Below are positions 20,602 through 29,208 of a stretch of DNA of 64,000 bases, piece after piece. The position numbers and the translations under genes were made by a program. Location: assembly GCA_965218045.1 (NCBI GenBank), contig CBDCJX010000011.1:372001-436000 (forward strand), read 5' to 3'. The stretch's first letter is position 1. Each line of letters starts with the position of its first letter. The notes beneath the pieces were generated by a model. The model was not told the DNA's origin. It worked only from the letters and a program-made list of their open reading frames with translations, and did not search any database. Source of the stretch: CAVRCA01 sp965218045. GTDB lineage: Bacteria; Pseudomonadota; Alphaproteobacteria; Acetobacterales; Acetobacteraceae.

Positions 20602-20637
20602 GCGGCCCGGCGCCGTCTGGCTACTGCGCCGGGCCGC
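20602..20637. terminator. strong GC hairpin between convergent genes, probable bidirectional terminator
   Basis: GCGGCCCGGCGC (20602-20613) and its exact complement GCGCCGGGCCGC (20626-20637) flank a 12-base loop, giving a perfect 12-bp stem. It sits between the convergent RraA-like stop (20599) and the beta-propeller stop (20621-20623), overlapping the last codons of the latter. There is no clear U-run. Confidence 0.65.
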
Positions 20638-21844
20638 GCATCGAGGCGGGTTGGCCGGGCAGGCTGAGCGTCTTGCCCGTGTCGACCAGCTTGTTGTCGT
20701 CGATGCGGAACACCTGCACGTTCTTCTCGACGTAGTTGCCAACGTAAATGAAACGGCCATCCGGACTGAAGGCGACGCCCTCCGGCACGCCGCCGAGCGG
20801 AAGTTCGGACACCTTATCGAGCTTGAGCCTTCCAGTTGTCCGGGTTTGCAATGGCGCAGTTAGCTTACCGGAGCTAAGGGCTAGGGCTTTTGCCTCCTCG
20901 ATAGACATAAGAACGAGGCTGCCGTTTTTAGTGTAGGACCAAAGATTGTGCTTCGAGGCCGAGCCCTTCAGCAGCGGCACCGCGAGCCACTTGCCGTCCG
21001 GCGAGATCGCCATGCCCTCGGGCGAGTCCCCCACCGGGGTCTGGTCGATGCTGTGCGGCGGGTTGGCGGTGGCATCGACCGTCACCAAGGTATCGACATT
21101 GCCGGCGAGCCCGCCGCCCTGATTGAGCGCGATCGCGTAGTGCCCGTCCGGCGTGACCTCCACGTTGTACGGCGTGTAGCCGGCGGGAATGTCGTCCGCC
21201 TTGTCGTAGGTGACGGTCTGCCCGTCGATCTTCAGCACGCCCAGGCGATTGGCCATGTTCTTCAGCACGAAGGCGCGCTTGCCGTCGGGGGTGATCGCCA
21301 CCCCGGCGATCTCGTCGCCGATCGGCACGGCGTTGACCTGGCGGACATGCTTGCCGTCGATCACCAGCACGGAGACGCTCTTGTCGGCGCGGTTGGCGAC
21401 CAGCGCGAGCTTGCCATCATGCGAGATCGCCAGCCCCGACGGCTGCTTGCCGACGGTGACGGTGTCGATCAGCTTGGGCGGGTTGGCGCCGAGGTCGACG
21501 ACGAACAGCTTGTCATCGGGCGCGTTGCTCCACTTGCCGTCGCTCTGCTTGGTCACCACCGAGTTGGCGAGCAGCGCCAGGGTGCCGTCGGGGGTGATCT
21601 GCAGGTTGGTCGGCGGTCCGATCACCGAGTTGGCGAGCTTGAGGTTGGCGCGGATCTTCGGCTCGGCCGGGTCGGTGACGTCCATCACCACCAGGGCGTC
21701 GTCGCCCTCGGGACCGATCCGGGTGCCGCCTGCCTCGAAGAAGACGTTGTTGTCGAGGCCGATGAGAATGTCGTTCTTTCCGGCAAGCGCGAGTGCCGGC
21801 GCGAAGGCGGCCATCGCCGCGAGCAGTGTGGAGCGGAGCATCAT
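20621..21844 (-). CDS. exported YVTN/YncE-like beta-propeller protein
   Basis: 407 residues with a Sec-type signal (MMLRSTLLAAMAAFAPALALA, cleavage near residue 21). The mature part is made of repeated blades with recurring ITPDGTLALLAN, ISHDGKLALVAN, ITPDGKRAFVLKN, VTPDGHYAIALN, ISPDGKWLAVPL and FSPDGRFIYVGN, the pattern of a seven-bladed 40-residue-repeat propeller. It is likely periplasmic; partner or ligand unknown. The 3' end overlaps the hairpin shared with the convergent RraA-like gene. Confidence 0.85.
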   Translation of the reverse strand: MMLRSTLLAAMAAFAPALALAGKNDILIGLDNNVFFEAGGTRIGPEGDDALVVMDVTDPAEPKIRANLKLANSVIGPPTNLQITPDGTLALLANSVVTKQSDGKWSNAPDDKLFVVDLGANPPKLIDTVTVGKQPSGLAISHDGKLALVANRADKSVSVLVIDGKHVRQVNAVPIGDEIAGVAITPDGKRAFVLKNMANRLGVLKIDGQTVTYDKADDIPAGYTPYNVEVTPDGHYAIALNQGGGLAGNVDTLVTVDATANPPHSIDQTPVGDSPEGMAISPDGKWLAVPLLKGSASKHNLWSYTKNGSLVLMSIEEAKALALSSGKLTAPLQTRTTGRLKLDKVSELPLGGVPEGVAFSPDGRFIYVGNYVEKNVQVFRIDDNKLVDTGKTLSLPGQPASMRGPAQ

Positions 21845-21998
21845 GCGTTTCGTCCCCCGGAACCGCCTGGCAGCCGTTTGCCGGCTTTACCGACGCGAGC
21901 GTAACGGAGTGAGAGGCCAGACTGCAACCGCTCCCCTAACTTGACGCTATCCGAGGCCGGCTCGATCATCCGCTGCGGCAGATCAGGGAGACAAGGCG

Positions 21999-23180
21999 AT
22001 GAGCGTCTTCAACATCGCCTCGCCGCGTTTGATGCTGGTGGGCGGCGGCACTGTTGGTCAGTTGCCCCAGGTGCTAGCGAAATTCGGTCTGGCGCGACCG
22101 CTGGTCGTGTCCGACCCGTTCATGGTCTCGTCAGGCGCGGTGCGGCGCTGTCTCGATCCGCTGGAGGCCGCCGGCATCACGGCGGCGGTGTTCAGCGACA
22201 CGGTGAGCGACCCGACCGACACGGTGATCGAGGCGGGTGTGACGGTGCTGGCGGGCGGCGATTTCGATTGCCTGATCGGCTTCGGCGGCGGCTCGCCGAT
22301 CGACACCGCCAAGGCGATCGCGATCCTGGCGGCGGGCGGCGGCAAGATGCGCGACTACAAGGCACCGGCTCAAGCCGACCTCGGCGCGGTGCCGATCATC
22401 GCGGTCCCGACCACCGCCGGCACCGGCAGCGAATGCACGCGCTTCACCGTCATCACCGATGTCGAGCGCGACGAGAAAATGCTGATCGCCGGACTGGGGG
22501 CGCTGCCACTGGCGGCGATCGTCGACTACGAGCTGACCTTCTCGGTGCCGCCGCGCACCACCGCCGATACCGGCGTCGACAGCTTCACCCACGCGCTCGA
22601 AGCCTATGTCTCGCGCCGCGCCAATCCGTTCTCCGACACCTTGGCCTTGGCCGCGATGGAACTGATCGGGCGACATCTGCGCGGCGCGTATCACGATCCG
22701 CGCGAGCCGGTCGGGCGGGAAGGCATGATGCTGGGCGCCACCACGGCGGGACTTGCCTTCTCCAACAGCTCGGTGGCGCTGGTGCATGGCATGTCGCGGC
22801 CGATCGGGGCGCACTTCCACGTGCCGCACGGACTGTCCAACGCGATGCTGCTTCCGGCGGTGACGCGCTTCAGCGTGCCGGGTGCGGAGGCGCGCTACGC
22901 CGAGGCGTCGCGGCGGACCGGTTTCGCCGCAGCGGACGACCGCGATGCGCTCGCCGCGGGCAAGCTCGTCGCCGGCTTGGCGGAGCTCAATGCCGAGCTC
23001 GGCGTGCCCACGCCCGCCGCCTATGGCATCGACGAGACGGCGTGGAACGAGAAGATGGCGTTGATGGCCGAGCAGGCGCTGGCATCCGGCAGCCCGGCCA
23101 ACAATCCGCGCGCAGCGGACAAGGAAGAGATCGTCGGTCTCTACAAGGAGGTCTGGTCGGGTTTGCCGCGCAACAGGTGA
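21999..23180 (+). CDS. iron-containing alcohol dehydrogenase
   Basis: Group III Fe-dependent NAD(P)-linked dehydrogenase, 393 residues. The nucleotide-binding signature FGGGSPIDTAKAIA is near residue 92 and VPTTAGTGSECTRF near 137. Metal ligands are carried by DTGVDSFTHALEAY (Asp, His), ALVHGMSRPIGAHFHVPHGLSNAM (His pairs) in the C-terminal helical domain. It could act on an aldehyde/alcohol or maleylacetate-like substrate; the residues do not discriminate. The 3' end overlaps the convergent EAL gene by 40 bp. Confidence 0.93.
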   Translation: MSVFNIASPRLMLVGGGTVGQLPQVLAKFGLARPLVVSDPFMVSSGAVRRCLDPLEAAGITAAVFSDTVSDPTDTVIEAGVTVLAGGDFDCLIGFGGGSPIDTAKAIAILAAGGGKMRDYKAPAQADLGAVPIIAVPTTAGTGSECTRFTVITDVERDEKMLIAGLGALPLAAIVDYELTFSVPPRTTADTGVDSFTHALEAYVSRRANPFSDTLALAAMELIGRHLRGAYHDPREPVGREGMMLGATTAGLAFSNSSVALVHGMSRPIGAHFHVPHGLSNAMLLPAVTRFSVPGAEARYAEASRRTGFAAADDRDALAAGKLVAGLAELNAELGVPTPAAYGIDETAWNEKMALMAEQALASGSPANNPRAADKEEIVGLYKEVWSGLPRNR

Positions 23181-24319
23181 GACGCGCTCGTGCGTCGCTC
23201 CCGCCAGGCATGCAACCAGATAGGCAAGGTCTTGCCGGGGAGCGGGCGGGAGACGAGGAAACCCTGCACGTAATCGACGCCGAGATCGGCGAGGCGCCGC
23301 CATGTCGGGTAGTCCTCGACGCCCTCGGCGGCGATCGTGAGATGGTTCGCGTGGGCGGCTGAAACGGCGCGGGTGAGAAACGCGCGACTGTCCGTCTCAT
23401 CGATGCCGCGGATCACGGTGCGGTCGAGCTTGGCCATGGTGAACGGCACCTCGAGCAGCGCCGCGTGATTCGGCAGCGCCGGGCTGAGGTCGTCGATCGC
23501 AATGCCGTAGCCGCGCGCGCGTAGCTGCTCCACGACACGACGCAGCGCGACAAGATCCTCGACTGGCTGCGTCTCGACCAGCTCGACGGTGATCTGCCCA
23601 GCGCTCAACCCGGCCTCGGCGCAATGGGCGTCCAGGCAGTCGACCATGCCCGGCGCGAGCACAACGTTGAGCGGGAAGTTCAGCGCGACTGTGAGGCCGA
23701 GCGCGCGCCATCCTGGACTGGCGAGCGCCTCCATCGCGTGGCGGCTGACCTGCTCGGTGAACTGGCGCGAGAGCCCGGCTTGCTCGACCTCGGCGACGAA
23801 ACGCACCGGCGGCAGGGTGCCGTGCTGCGGATGATTAAGCCGGGCCAGCGCTTCCACGCCGATGCAAGCCGCGTCCCGCATTCGCACCAACGGTTGATAA
23901 TGCACCTCGAACATCTGCTCGGCGAGGCTGTCGCGCAGGTCGTGGGCGGCCAGCCTTGGCGGTTCGGGCGGAATGGCGTGGTTGGAAGCCGTCAGCGCGT
24001 CGCTGACGCCGGCGGCGGTCGCCGTCTGAACCACGGCAACGCCCGGCCGAGGCGGGCTCGCCGCCCCGAGGAGGAGCAGCCGGGTATCGGAGCTGGGCTC
24101 GCCGTTGGTCAGGCCGTGCAACTCGCCAAGCAGGTCTTCCGAGCCGTTCGGCTGCACCAGCACGTGGGAAAAGGGTTCGGCGGAGGTGAGGAGCCGCGCA
24201 ACAGCTTCCCGACTGGAATCGACGCTCTCGACCGCGCCGCCGCCGGATGCGGCATGCCGCGTGGCGTTGGTCCAGCCGCGATTGGCGCTCACCAGCAAAA
24301 TGTGCAGGTTGGAATGCAT
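23141..24319 (-). CDS. EAL-domain c-di-GMP phosphodiesterase with degenerate receiver-like N-terminus
   Basis: 392 residues. The EAL domain (about 130-375) keeps the catalytic set seen in active enzymes: E156 of VEAL, N214, E247, D276-D277, K297, E332 of AEGVE and Q352 of VQGF, so c-di-GMP hydrolysis is plausible. Residues 1-115 look like a CheY-like fold (HILLVSANRG; LLLLGAA) but lack the phosphoacceptor Asp (HVLVQPNG instead), so input is probably not phosphorylation. No partner histidine kinase or GGDEF gene is adjacent. Confidence 0.88.
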   Translation of the reverse strand: MHSNLHILLVSANRGWTNATRHAASGGGAVESVDSSREAVARLLTSAEPFSHVLVQPNGSEDLLGELHGLTNGEPSSDTRLLLLGAASPPRPGVAVVQTATAAGVSDALTASNHAIPPEPPRLAAHDLRDSLAEQMFEVHYQPLVRMRDAACIGVEALARLNHPQHGTLPPVRFVAEVEQAGLSRQFTEQVSRHAMEALASPGWRALGLTVALNFPLNVVLAPGMVDCLDAHCAEAGLSAGQITVELVETQPVEDLVALRRVVEQLRARGYGIAIDDLSPALPNHAALLEVPFTMAKLDRTVIRGIDETDSRAFLTRAVSAAHANHLTIAAEGVEDYPTWRRLADLGVDYVQGFLVSRPLPGKTLPIWLHAWRERRTSASHLLRGKPDQTSL

Positions 24320-24453
24320 AGGCGATCCGATTAATGAACTTTACGCGATCCTGCCTGACGATACCTCTGCGAGATGGGCGAAGACGAGGACTATTTTAGA
24401 TTGTACTACGGAAAAGATAGGCCGTGGTCGGATGACGGCGCGAAGTGCGGCTT

Positions 24454-25413
24454 TTAGCCCGCTTCGACCGGCAGCCAGGGAACCGCCCGCCAGAGTCCCG
24501 CGAGTCTATCTCGCTCCTCGTACGCAACGGTTGTCCAATTGGCGCCAGCAAGCCATTCGTCGGCGAATCCGTCCGACTTGGCTTGGACGGCGAACTCCGC
24601 GTCGGCGGCGATCCGCTGCAACGTGGCCTCGAATCGGTCGATGAGCGACGCCGGCAGCGCTGTCGGCGCGGCGAGCCCACGGCGAATGCTGGTGAGGCGG
24701 GGCAGGTTCGCATCGTGCGCGAGCGGCAGTCGTGAAAGCGCCTCGGTCGGGCCGAAGCGGGTCGCGGCAACGCCGACCAGCCTGCCATGCCGGAGGTCGA
24801 TCACGGTGTCGCTCAGGCCGAGGCAGGCGGCGGCGGCGTTGCCGGCCAGCACCGCCTGGCGCGCTGCGGCGGCGGACGGGAACGCGACCAGGTTGAGCGG
24901 CACGCCGGCCAGACCTTGCAGCAGCAGCGCGACCAGGTGGGGCGGGCTGCCGGCCGGCGGGCAAGCGAGCGGCATCGCCTGGCGCGCGGTCGCGGTGGCG
25001 CCGATCAGCGCTTCGGCGGCATCGAGTGGATGGGCCGCCGACGACACGAATGCGATCGGCTCGCGTTGCACTGAGCCGAGCAGTCGCAGCCGTCCCAACA
25101 GCGCCGGCTCGGCGTGGTCCGCGAGGCGGGCGGGGAGTGACGGGGTGACCGCCCAGCCGATCACCGACCCATCGGGCGGGGCGGCGGCCACCGCACGGCA
25201 GGCGGCGAGCCCGGCCTCCGCCGGCAGGTTGCGGATCTCGACTTGCGTGCCGGGCAGGTGGCGCTCCAGAAACGGCGCGAATGCGCGCGCGAACTGATCC
25301 GATCTCGCGCCGGGTGGCGCGCCCACGACCAAGCTGAGCCTCGATTCGGCGCCCGCCGTCTGCAGCGCGGCAATTGCCCCCGCGCCGGCGAGGAGCGCGC
25401 GACGTCGCATCAT
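24454..25413 (-). CDS. Bug/TctC-type tricarboxylate transporter substrate-binding protein
   Basis: Periplasmic receptor of 319 residues. A short signal with MMRRRALLAGAGAIAAL is followed by LSLVVGAPPGARSDQFARAF, the Bug-family opening (normally VPxPPGGxxD), and EIRNLPAEAG near residue 60. The family GSPPHL and GNAAAACLGLSD blocks follow. Bug proteins bind carboxylates and pass them to TctAB-type permeases, but no tctA/tctB is nearby. It starts 10 bp after secF and may be read from the secDF transcript. Confidence 0.8.
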   Translation of the reverse strand: MMRRRALLAGAGAIAALQTAGAESRLSLVVGAPPGARSDQFARAFAPFLERHLPGTQVEIRNLPAEAGLAACRAVAAAPPDGSVIGWAVTPSLPARLADHAEPALLGRLRLLGSVQREPIAFVSSAAHPLDAAEALIGATATARQAMPLACPPAGSPPHLVALLLQGLAGVPLNLVAFPSAAAARQAVLAGNAAAACLGLSDTVIDLRHGRLVGVAATRFGPTEALSRLPLAHDANLPRLTSIRRGLAAPTALPASLIDRFEATLQRIAADAEFAVQAKSDGFADEWLAGANWTTVAYEERDRLAGLWRAVPWLPVEAG

Positions 25414-25423
25414 GTCGGCGGGC

Positions 25424-26437
25424 TCACGAGCGGACGGGTGTTCGTGGCTTGTGCGGTGCCGCGGGCGCCGCGGGCGCTGCGGGCGTCGCGCGCACTGGGG
25501 GTGTTGCGGGTGCCGGGGCCGCGTCGCGCCGCAGCTGGTTCTCGCCCAGCAGCAGCAGGATGGGGGCCGCGATGAAGATGGACGACGAGGTGCCGACCAC
25601 GATGCCGAACAACATCGCCCAGGCGAAACCGGAGATCGAGGCGCCGCCGAATAGCGCCAGCGGCAGCGAGGCGAGAAACACGGTGGATGAGGTGCCGAGC
25701 GTGCGGTTCAAGGTCTCGTTGATCGACAGGTCGATCAGCTCGCGGAGCGGCATCGATTTGTACTTGCGCAGATTTTCCCGCACCCGGTCGTACACCACGA
25801 CCTTGTCGTTGGTGGAGTAGCCGATCACGGTGAGGATCGCCGCCACCATCACCAGGTCGAAGTCGAGCCGGGTGATCGCTAGGAAGCCGATCATCTTGGT
25901 GACGTCGAGGATCAAGGTGGCGACGGCGCCGACCGCGAACTGCCACTCGAAGCGGAACCAGATGTAGACCAGGATGATCAGCAGGCTGATCCCGAGGGCG
26001 AGCAGGCCGTCGCGGAACAGCTCGGCCGAGACCGCCGCACCTACGGCGTCGGTGCGCAGCACGCGGGTGCCCGGCACGGCCTGTTCGAGCCCGGTGCGAA
26101 CGCGGTTGACCTCCTGCTGGGTCGCCGCTTCGGAGGGTGCGGTCGGCAGCCGGATCAGCACCTGGTCATCGGCGCCGAAGCGTTGCACGCCTTGCTCGCC
26201 GACATGCTCGCCCGCGATCGCGGCGCGGATCTTGTTGAAATCGGCCGGCCCCGGGGTGCGCACCTCCATCACGATGCCGCCCGAGAAGTCGATGCCGAGA
26301 TTGAGGCCGGGATAGAAGAACAGCACCACGGAGGCGGTGGAGAGCACCGCTGATACCAGCAGCCCCAGGAACCGGCCGCGCATGAACTGGATGCGGGTGC
26401 CGTCGGGGACTAGGCGAAACATCGGGCGAAGGAACAT
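25424..26437 (-). CDS. secF: protein translocase subunit SecF
   Basis: Inner-membrane partner of SecD that uses the proton motive force to complete protein export through SecYEG. 337 residues: first helix at about 25-45, the family motif NLGIDFSGGIVMEVRT right after it, a periplasmic domain to about 150, then five helices with VIGYSTNDKVVVYDRVREN, which carries the conserved D..R region of SecF. The C-terminus is a Pro/Ala-rich tail. It starts 10 bp after the secD stop, so secDF is an operon. Confidence 0.95.
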   Translation of the reverse strand: MFLRPMFRLVPDGTRIQFMRGRFLGLLVSAVLSTASVVLFFYPGLNLGIDFSGGIVMEVRTPGPADFNKIRAAIAGEHVGEQGVQRFGADDQVLIRLPTAPSEAATQQEVNRVRTGLEQAVPGTRVLRTDAVGAAVSAELFRDGLLALGISLLIILVYIWFRFEWQFAVGAVATLILDVTKMIGFLAITRLDFDLVMVAAILTVIGYSTNDKVVVYDRVRENLRKYKSMPLRELIDLSINETLNRTLGTSSTVFLASLPLALFGGASISGFAWAMLFGIVVGTSSSIFIAAPILLLLGENQLRRDAAPAPATPPVRATPAAPAAPAAPHKPRTPVRS

Positions 26438-26447
26438 GGGTTCGGGC

Positions 26448-28016
26448 TCAGACCGGGAGGGCTTGCGGCCGCACGGCGACGTACCAACGCGAGATCAACA
26501 GGCGGGTCAACAGCCAGGCGGTGAACATGGTGGTGGCGATGCCGACGGTGATGGTGACCGCGAAGCCGCGGACCGGTCCGGTGCCGAAAACGAACAGCAT
26601 CACGTGAGCGAGGAACGCCGTCGTGTTGGTGTCAAAGATCGTCGCGTAGGCGCGCCGGAAACCGGTCTCCAGCGCGGCGAGCGGCGGTCGGCCGCGCCGC
26701 GCCTCTTCGCGAATGCGCTCGTTGATCAGGATATTGGAGTCGACCGCCATGCCGAGGGTGAGCAGGATGCCGGCCATGCCCGGCAGGGTCAGGGTGGCTT
26801 GCAGCAGCGACAGCACCGCCATCATCAGCAGCAGGTTGATCACCAGGGCGAGGTTGGCGAACCAGCCGAACAGCCCGTAGAAGCTGCCCATGTAGCCGAT
26901 CACGAGCAGAAAGCCGACGGCGAGCGAGAAGGCGCCGGCACGGATCGAATCCGCCCCCAGCTCCGGCCCTACGCTGCGTTCCTCCACCACGGTGAGCGGC
27001 GCCGGCAGAGCGCCGGCCCGCAGCAGCACGGCCAGATCATTGGCCGATTGCGCGTTGAAGCTGCCGCTGATCTGGCCGCGCCCGCCGGTGATGGGCTCGC
27101 GGATCACCGGGGCGCTGATCACCTGATTGTCGAGCACGATCGCGAAGCGGCGGTTGACGTTAGCGCGGGTGATGTCGGCGAAGCGGCGGGCGCCGACCGA
27201 GTTGAAGGTGAAGTTCACCACCCATTCGCCGCTCTGCCCGTTGGTGCCGGCGCGCGCGTCGGTCAGATCGCCGCCATCGACATCGACCCGGCGACGCACG
27301 GCGATCCGCTGGTTCGGCTGGTTCTGCATCGGCAGGAACTCGTCGCCGGGCGGCGGCGGTCCGCCCGCGGCGGGGCGAGCGTCCTCGTCGACCAGCTGGA
27401 AGGTCATGTGGGCGGTCTTGCCGAGCAGTTCCTTGATCCGGTTCGGGTCCTCGATGCCGGGGAGCTGCACGACGATCCGGTCGGCGCCCTGGCGGGTGAT
27501 CTGCGGTTCGGCAACGCCGGTCTCGTCGACCCGGCGGCGGACGATCTCGATTGACTGCTGCACCGCCGCCGTGGCCCGGTTGGTGAGCGCCACCGGCGAG
27601 AGGGCGAGCGTGATCTCGCCTTCCGGGGTGGAGGCGATGTCGATGTCGGGCTGGTTGCCGGCGGTGGCGAGGGGGCGGATCGCCGCCAGCGCGTCCGCCA
27701 TCCGGGCCGGATCACGCAGCCTGAGCAGCACCCGGTCCTGCTCGGGCTGGGCGGTGAGCGTCTGATAGAAGATGTTGCCCGGGCGCAGCGCCTGTCGCAC
27801 GGCGTCGACCATGCCTTCGAGGCGCTCCTTGATCACCGCGCGCATGTCGACCTCGAGCAGCAGGTAGCTGCCGCCGCGCAGGTCGAGGCCGAGATGCACC
27901 GTGCGCCAGGGCATCCACCCGGCCGGCGCTGGTAGCAGGTTGGGAATGCACAGCAGCACACCGAGCGCGCAGGCGCCCAGCACCAGGGCGGTCTTCAGGC
28001 GACTGAAGAACATCAT
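26448..28016 (-). CDS. secD: protein translocase subunit SecD
   Basis: 522 residues. One N-terminal helix (FFSRLKTALVLGACALGVLLCIP) is followed by HLGLDLRGGSYLLLEVD (the SecD D-L-x-G-G signature), the large periplasmic P1 region, then the membrane domain with GMAVDSNILINERIREE, the Asp-containing proton-path motif. ATG 28016 was chosen because it places the first helix at residue 5; the open frame upstream to 28142 is not protein-like. No yajC precedes it here. Confidence 0.94.
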   Translation of the reverse strand: MMFFSRLKTALVLGACALGVLLCIPNLLPAPAGWMPWRTVHLGLDLRGGSYLLLEVDMRAVIKERLEGMVDAVRQALRPGNIFYQTLTAQPEQDRVLLRLRDPARMADALAAIRPLATAGNQPDIDIASTPEGEITLALSPVALTNRATAAVQQSIEIVRRRVDETGVAEPQITRQGADRIVVQLPGIEDPNRIKELLGKTAHMTFQLVDEDARPAAGGPPPPGDEFLPMQNQPNQRIAVRRRVDVDGGDLTDARAGTNGQSGEWVVNFTFNSVGARRFADITRANVNRRFAIVLDNQVISAPVIREPITGGRGQISGSFNAQSANDLAVLLRAGALPAPLTVVEERSVGPELGADSIRAGAFSLAVGFLLVIGYMGSFYGLFGWFANLALVINLLLMMAVLSLLQATLTLPGMAGILLTLGMAVDSNILINERIREEARRGRPPLAALETGFRRAYATIFDTNTTAFLAHVMLFVFGTGPVRGFAVTITVGIATTMFTAWLLTRLLISRWYVAVRPQALPV

Positions 28017-28209
28017 CGGCCAGATACCATCATGACGGGCAGGCAGCTCCCGGCGGGTCGTGGTCCCGCGAACACTCTCGGCGGGGCGTAAACCACCCCC
28101 CGAGTGGGCGCGGAGAATGGCGATGCGCCCCGTGCGGCGCAACCCTTCGGTTGTGTGGCGGGAATCAACGATTGCCTGTTAAGCAGGCGGCGGAAGGGAG
28201 AGGGTGGTC

Positions 28210-29208
28210 ATGGCGCAGCGGCGCTTGCGCATCGGGGTCGCCGGAGCGGGGCATTTCGGCCGCTATCACGCGCTCAAGGTGGCGGCGTCCTCGCGCGCCG
28301 AACTCGCCGGCATCCACGACCCGGACGAGGAGCGCGCGAAAACCGTCGGCTGGGAGACCGGCGCGCCGGCGATGGGTTTTCCCGCGTTGTTGGAGAGCTG
28401 CGACGCGCTGGTGGTCGCCGCACCCGCCGAGCACCACCACGCGCTTGCCGCCCGCGCGCTGCGGGCCGGTCGTCACGTACTTGTGGAGAAGCCGATCGCG
28501 GCAACCCTGGCGCAGGCGGACGAGCTCGCCGAGCTGGCCACGGCGCGCGGCTTGGTGCTGCAGGTCGGCCACCTCGAAAGATTCTCGGCGGCGCACGGCC
28601 TGGTCGGGGGGCGGATGGCGCGACCGATCTATATCGAGGCGACCCGGATCGCGCCGTTCAAGCAGCGCGGCACCGACGTCTCGGTGATCCTCGACCTGAT
28701 GATCCACGACCTCGACCTGATCCTGTCCTTGGTGGACAGCCCGATCGAGAGCGTCGACGCGGTGGGGGCGGCGGTGGCGAGCGCGCATGAGGACATCGCC
28801 AACGCCCGGGTGCGCTTCGCCAATGGCTGCGTGGCGACGATCACCGCCAGCCGGATTTCGCTCCGCACCGAGCGGCGGATGCGAATCTTCACCGCCGAAA
28901 ACTATCTCGCGGTGGACTTTTCCGCGCGGCGGCTGACAACGATCGGTCGCGGGCAGGGCAAGCCGATCCCCGGGATCGACGCGTTCGGCACGACCGAGCT
29001 GTCCTGGCAGGACAAGGACGCGCTGGAGGCGGAACACGCGGCCTTCGCGGCCTCGATCCTCGACGGGGCGCCGGTCGTGGTCGACGCCGCCGCCGGCCGC
29101 CGGGCGCTCGCCGCCGCGCTGGCGGTGATGCAGTCGATGGCGCAGAGCCGCGCCCGCGCCGAGGCGTCCGGGCTGCTGCTCCCGACAGGCGGAGAACGCT
29201 CAGAGTGA
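28210..29208 (+). CDS. Gfo/Idh/MocA family oxidoreductase
   Basis: NAD(P)-dependent oxidoreductase of 332 residues. N-terminal Rossmann motif RIGVAGAGHFGRYHALK, EKPIA (residues near 94-98) with the conserved Lys, and the catalytic-region DLMIHDLDLILSL. ATG 28210 is preceded by AGGGAGAGG. The gene converges on lpxB with a 9-bp overlap; in several alphaproteobacteria a member of this family sits in the lipid A gene neighbourhood, so a role in LPS sugar metabolism is plausible but unproven. Confidence 0.88.
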   Translation: MAQRRLRIGVAGAGHFGRYHALKVAASSRAELAGIHDPDEERAKTVGWETGAPAMGFPALLESCDALVVAAPAEHHHALAARALRAGRHVLVEKPIAATLAQADELAELATARGLVLQVGHLERFSAAHGLVGGRMARPIYIEATRIAPFKQRGTDVSVILDLMIHDLDLILSLVDSPIESVDAVGAAVASAHEDIANARVRFANGCVATITASRISLRTERRMRIFTAENYLAVDFSARRLTTIGRGQGKPIPGIDAFGTTELSWQDKDALEAEHAAFAASILDGAPVVVDAAAGRRALAAALAVMQSMAQSRARAEASGLLLPTGGERSE

